From Aurelia coerulea (lineage: Eukaryota; Cnidaria; Scyphozoa; Semaeostomeae; Ulmaridae): 64,000 nucleotides of DNA. The stretch spans positions 24,156,501-24,220,500 of the forward strand of contig CM076949.1 of the NCBI GenBank assembly GCA_039566865.1. Reading direction: 5' to 3'. Position numbers and translations under genes: made by a program. How positions within the stretch are numbered: position 1 is the stretch's first letter; the number at the start of each line of letters is the position of its first letter. A model generated the notes under the pieces. The model was given only the letters and a program-made list of their open reading frames with translations. It was not told where the DNA came from and ran no database searches. Below are positions 59,691 to 64,000 of the stretch, one piece after another.

Positions 59691-59748
59691 CTTCTGCGCT
59701 GTAATTTGTTTCTCGAACGTGATAAGTGACTCTTACGAGTAGATATCA

Positions 59749-59790
59749 CAGGGAGTTCCTCAGGGTTCCGTTCTTGGCCCTCGCTTTAAT
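59749..59790 (+). pseudogene. Reverse-transcriptase micro-fragment in the 3' UTR
   Basis: Reads GVPQGSVLGP, the conserved block B motif of non-LTR reverse transcriptases, 60-100 nt after the UNC80 stop. The same motif is in the LINE at 1-1285 but with different codons. Flanking codons are not recognisable. Confidence 0.6.
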
Positions 59791-60172
59791 CAAGATACAG
59801 CGAAGCAGCCGGTCTGCTCCAAATAATTCATTTGAAAACAAGTTTATAATCGCATATGTCATATATTTTGTTACCTTTTTCAGCTGAAAATTGTGTATAA
59901 TGAATTTTGAAATTAAGGTGGACGATGGACTAGGAAATTCGATGTTGTCAATTTAGACTGGAAAATAGTTGTTAGTTAGTTCCGTTGAGCTTTTGAAATT
60001 TGACTGGCTTTTTAAAGTTTTTTTTCATTTGTTGAATTTGGATGGAATGGAAAGTTGCTTTGATCAGAATGTCTGTTAGATGCAGTGGGGGTGGGGGGTT
60101 CGTCACTTGTATCGTTTCTCGCTTCTAGAATTTAAGTAAAATGTCTTTGGTTGTAAACGTACAGCTTTTTCA

Positions 60173-60178
60173 AATAAA
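60173..60178 (+). terminator. Polyadenylation signal AATAAA
   Basis: First canonical hexamer found downstream of the UNC80 stop codon, about 480 nt after it. Downstream sequence is T/GT-rich (ttgtttttgttc), as expected of a cleavage region. Confidence 0.55.
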
Positions 60179-60200
60179 ATTGTTTTTGTTCATAATCCAT

Positions 60201-61312
60201 AGGTAGAAAATGAGTTTCTTCAAATTAAGCACAATGAAAGTGAAGTCCGTGAATTTGCCAGTGGCTCTTTTTCTTTCAACTTGACCTTCATGATTTGGCC
60301 AGATCCCCTGCTTACACCAGGAAAGGGTTATCAAATTTCGACTAAAACTTGATTTTCCCCTAACCCCATAAACTTTCGATTGTATCGATAACGATCTTGG
60401 GAAATACAGTTTGAATAGTCCTGTTTTGATTGCAATACTTATCAGAGCACATCTCAATCATGGCTTAGAACCTTTATTTTTCGTTTCGATAAGGATTAGG
60501 ATTTGTATAATTTTGCCTTTGGCCGAGGACCAGAGATAACAAATATGCCTTGAAGAAGAGCCATTTACGTGGGCCCTTTCACGGGAGCTGGAATGGAAAT
60601 TGGCAATGTAGAATGTTGCATTCGGGTACTTAGAATAAAAGCCCTCCTTTGTCCACTTTAGTAGAGCTAGCAATTTGCTCAGGAACTGCTCTGCGAAGAT
60701 TACAAACGACTTATTGCAGAGCAACGCAAAATCTTTTGCAGAAAGATTAGTCGACATAGTTTTGAGAAAATTACAAAAATCTATAAGAAATTTGTCCCGT
60801 GTTAATCGTAAGCAAAGAGGAGACATTTCATAAACTGTGTTCCTATCTTTTTGCTGCAGCTGTTGCACCCTGGGTGGAGGCCTGGTGCCCAGGGTATAGC
60901 TGTTGGTTAATTCACCCTTGGATGCAATATTTAGGGCAATTGTCTGCCGGGTATCCCAAATACTGTAGACACGTTTGAAAAAGCACTAATATTCAATCAC
61001 AGTATCGATATTTGAATTTTCTTTTTTGGAGTAAAATATGAAACACTAACTTATATTTCAACGTATAGATTATCTTTTTGGTGTGGTTGAATTTGCAAAT
61101 ATGGCTGCTTTAAGAGCTACCTGGTTTTGAAACATGCCCCTGAAAAATTCACACTGTCACGAAACATTTAAATCGTGATGAAAGTCGCAAGATAGGGACT
61201 GGAAGTTAGAGATGATAACGTCCCTCAGAGAACATGCTTCAAAATAGGGTTTTCAGGGTAAGATTTCATACTGTTCATGTTAAGAGCACAACTAGTTAGT
61301 TACTCTAAAATG
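60201..61312. other. 3' flank of UNC80, no supported gene
   Basis: A 136-codon minus-strand open frame (60458-60868) begins MQQLQQKDRNTVYEMS and contains NLSAKDFALLCNKSFVIF; I do not recognise it, and it lacks promoter or splice evidence. ccgggtatcccaaata at 60947 looks like a mariner-end fragment. Confidence 0.35.
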
Positions 61313-61314
61313 TA

Positions 61315-61528
61315 CCGGGTGTCCCAAAAAGATGTATTATCAATTGATTGCTCATAGGTCCATAACTGATGAACAGATTTTCAAAAACTGGTAAAACCAC
61401 AACCAACATCTTACAATACAATTTAGCCTTTAGGCATTCAAATAAAACAAAGTGTTTGAAAATTTGTTCATTGGTTATGGACATGTAAGCAATCAAACAA
61501 TAATACATCATTTTGGGATACGCAGTAT
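61315..61528. mobile_element. ~214-bp mariner-type palindromic MITE
   Basis: Left end CCGGGTGTCCCAAAAAGATG with TA; right end catcattttgggatacgcag. The body gattgctcataggtccataa is inverted in the second half. Related in its end and first 60 nt to 52750-53165. Confidence 0.8.
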
Positions 61529-61555
61529 ATCACAACTAGTTATCAATGGTAGAAT

Positions 61556-61740
61556 GGGGCAAAAAGGGAATAGACATAACTATATCGATTAACCGCTATG
61601 AATAGGCTAACGAAAACGCCTACATACCCACGGTTTATTTAACTACACAATAAAGCGGACACGTGTCTTAGTTATCAAATACGATTGGGTATATTTTCAA
61701 CTTGGCCTAGGCCAGTTTTGACCATGTCGATTCCTATAGG
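61556..61740. mobile_element. Second copy of the AAAGGGAAT..GACATA TIR repeat
   Basis: aaaaagggaatagacataac to gaccatgtcgattcctata, with cttggcctaggccag inside, corresponding inverted to 40955-41132. Confidence 0.6.
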
Positions 61741-61746
61741 TACAAA

Positions 61747-62222
61747 GCATAGGTTTCAAATCTTTAAAAAGGCCGGTGTAAAATTGAGTGACCTATTTCT
61801 TTGAACTGAATGACCTCAAAGAAACTTTAGCTATTTCTCTATAATTCTACCGTTGGACTTTTCTGAAATCTTCAATAGTTTCAGAAATAGAGTGTTTTTC
61901 TTCCTTTTCAAGAATTCAAGAAAAATTTTCAAAAAATCCTAAAACTATCGTAATTTCTAAACTGTTTGACGCAACATGAAATAATTTCCAAGAAAACCAT
62001 AGTTTATGAATATCTACAATATGGTATCAAGCAAAAATCTATCGCTCTTCTGGTTTATGATTTATAAATTTGATGACATCACATCCTCAGATTAGCTAGA
62101 ATATGAAATATGCTGCAATTTCGAAAAATATTCAAAAGTTATGAAAAGTCCAACGGTAGAATTAAGGTCATAGAATTTTACACCCACCCTTTAATGCCGA
62201 TATAAAGATTTGGGACCTATGC
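61747..62222. mobile_element. AGCATAGG-family element (A type)
   Basis: Left TIR agcataggtttcaaatcttt, right end aaagatttgggacctatgc. The body matches 5604-6116 and 48707-49234 in the reverse orientation. No clear target duplication. Confidence 0.85.
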
Positions 62223-63514
62223 AAATTTGATGATTTTTCAAATATAACTTTTTTGCTTCGAGGCACCCGGCATTGAAGTTAGGAAAGAGGGGTAGTTAGG
62301 AAGAGTGGTAATTAAGTGAGAGATAACTAGATAGGAAACTCAGGATTGGCAGATCTTAGTGTTCATAATCGTAATATGGAAGGATTGCTATTGTAACTGG
62401 TGTAACATTCGATTTCATGAGTTACATACACCAATGTATATGCACACTGTATTTGATCAACCATGCATTCACTCTTGAATTGTAACGTATTTAAAAACTG
62501 ATATTGAATATTAATTATTTTATATACAACCTTTCTCTACTTTATTCGTTTTTTATTAAAGTATCCTGTTATGATTGTGCATGCAACGGACATTTTGAAT
62601 GTGTGCCCCCTTGAAAGCCACCTAATTTGATGAGCGCTTACCCTTGAATGAGCGTCCCCAAAATAGTGAGGACAGTTGGTTTGAAATTGATAAGTTCCTC
62701 TCTTTCTTGCTTCGATGTGTCAGCCCTTGTCTGAATCAAAACAGTAGGCCAACCCCCATATCTTTCGTATCATTTGAAGATTGGCACGCTATGAAAAACA
62801 TGGTGGTTGGCTTGCTATTTTGATTCAGAGAAATTTTGGCAAACATCAAGGCAAGAAAAAATGTTCTTTTAAGCTTTATGCTGGCTTATCCCAATCTCTT
62901 GAGATCGAACTATCAGTGATGGTTCTGGGGAACAGTACAGGTCTTGTGTACCTTAACTTGGTTTGCCTCCTAACAATTCTTGTTTGGAAAAAATTACAGT
63001 ATTTCATATGGTTCAAGAATTCTCATCACAACGTCAGTCAACTCTCACTCATTAACTCACTCACTCACTCACTCATTCATTCATATATTTATTTAAAGTT
63101 GGTATTTACAAAGTTTTAAAAGAATAAAGCTAATCTACACCAACTATTTACAAGTAATACATGCTAAAATTTACAACGCGGTATCAGTTGCAAATCCACT
63201 AAATATTATATTCGAAAGTTGCATGTGGTGACAATTTGACCTCGCAATTGTTTGCAAATTCGTGGTATAAGCATTAAATAAACTTGTTCAATAATTTGTG
63301 GCTTTGATACTTAATTGATCAACCAAAGTTCGGTATTGTTGTGTCAATTATTTAGGATTAAGTTCCTTATCTTCATCGAACGGCTGAGCCAAAATCTTAC
63401 CAGATTACTGAGTAAGATTATTAACTATGGTAAGATGTATCTGCGATGCTAATCTAAATTGATTTAAATGCTGCCTGATTGGCTTATATTACAATATCTT
63501 TTGTTTGATGTTCC
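62223..63514. other. Intergenic, nothing recognised except short repeats
   Basis: A 112-codon frame at 62781-63119 is open but has no motif and ends in repeat sequence. 63048-63090 has ctcactcattcattcat runs followed by an A/T-rich retroposon-like tail (ttatttaaagttggtattta). Confidence 0.4.
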
Positions 63515-63805
63515 TCAGGGGTCTGGTTTGAGTCTTTTCCTAGCCCTAGCATAGCCCTACAAACACTTTGTAAACTTAAATTATTCTTTGTACAAGTTTT
63601 AAGCTTGAACATTATTTGAAAGCAATTAAGAGCATCAGACGTTTCACAGGGATCTGGTTTGAGTCTTTTCCTAGCCCTAGCATAGCCCTAAAACAAGAAA
63701 CACTTTGTAAACTTAACTGATTCTTTGTACAAGTTTAAGCTCAAACATTATTGAAAGCAATCAAGAGCATCAGATGCTTCACAGGGATCTGGTTTGGGCC
63801 CTTTC
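63515..63805 (+). repeat. ~133-bp tandem repeat, 2+ copies
   Basis: caggggtctggtttgagtct recurs at 63516, 63647 and 63782 with the following cctagccctagcatagccct and caagtttaagct blocks; the third copy is partial. Confidence 0.85.
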
Positions 63806-64000
63806 CTTTTTACAACCATCTGATTATAAAGCACCATGTAGACGAAAATGATTGTTCGCAATTTCGAGCATGGCACTACTTCTTCAGATATCTCTTTCAT
63901 ATCATCCCTATTCTTCCTTTCTTTTACACCAAATGTAATTATTGAATCTTTACAACTGTTCGTGCACAAAAAGGATTTCATAGACTATCTATCTTCTTCG

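Larger units (their letters stand above)
59691..60200 (+). other. unc80: UNC80 3' UTR with polyadenylation signal
   Basis: The sequence after the stop has no long reading frame in the gene's orientation. A canonical AATAAA occurs at 60173-60178; cleavage would follow 10-30 nt later. The UTR contains a short reverse-transcriptase-like fragment near 59755. The exact transcript end is inferred. Confidence 0.6.

Noticed and set aside
2235..59690. UNC79 rather than UNC80
   Set aside because: The landmark segments align collinearly with remembered human UNC80 along the whole length (for example the MFLNV.NGAL and GYQ.ILPTML blocks), not with UNC79.
60458..60868. 136-codon minus-strand frame as a separate gene
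   Set aside because: No recognised domain, no splice or promoter support; kept only as a remark in the flank entry.

Overview
The window is animal (metazoan) nuclear DNA, AT-rich and intron-rich. It is dominated by one host gene on the plus strand: the 3' part of the UNC80 gene, which encodes the large scaffold subunit of the NALCN sodium-leak channel complex. I could place 37 coding exons (2235-59690). All 36 introns are GT-AG and every splice phase joins. The exons give 1,953 codons plus a stop. Human UNC80 is about 3,260 residues, so this is roughly the C-terminal 60%; the first exon starts in phase 2 and the rest lies upstream. Exons 2-36 are small (39-295 nt), while the last exon carries 464 codons of charged, probably disordered tail. 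The lineage cannot be fixed from sequence alone; a non-vertebrate animal, perhaps a cnidarian, is a guess from gene divergence and transposon load.

Nearly everything else is mobile or repetitive DNA inside the introns. 1-1285 holds a broken non-LTR retrotransposon reverse transcriptase on the minus strand. 2.5-13.4 kb carries terminal-inverted-repeat (TIR) elements of several superfamilies and a tRNA-like SINE region. 14.15-17.03 kb is a 126-bp satellite with a higher-order repeat. 17.9-36.7 kb is a run of small exons alternating with non-autonomous DNA transposons, many with readable target-site duplications (TSDs): TA, TAA, TTAA, 5, 8 and 9 bp. 42.65-43.94 kb is an array of about 16 copies of an ~82-bp unit, each carrying the splice-donor sequence of the exon it abuts. 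48.7-58.3 kb holds more transposons, LINE 3' ends, minisatellites and a nested pair (a hAT-like element enclosing a foldback element with iterated GATCGAT arms). After the stop codon come a 3' UTR with an AATAAA signal and about 4 kb of repeat-rich flank with no supported gene.

The observations most worth following are: the tandem array of splice donors in intron 28; a 29-bp insertion that is just two abutting hAT-type TIRs with an 8-bp TSD; the GATCGAT-armed foldback element nested in a hAT-like element; a 1.07-kb element whose ends begin with CACAGTG and are flanked by a 5-bp duplication, resembling Transib/RAG-type ends; and a dispersed family with AGCATAGG ends and perfect 9-bp duplications at four insertions. 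No CRISPR array, prokaryotic operon or rRNA gene was seen.
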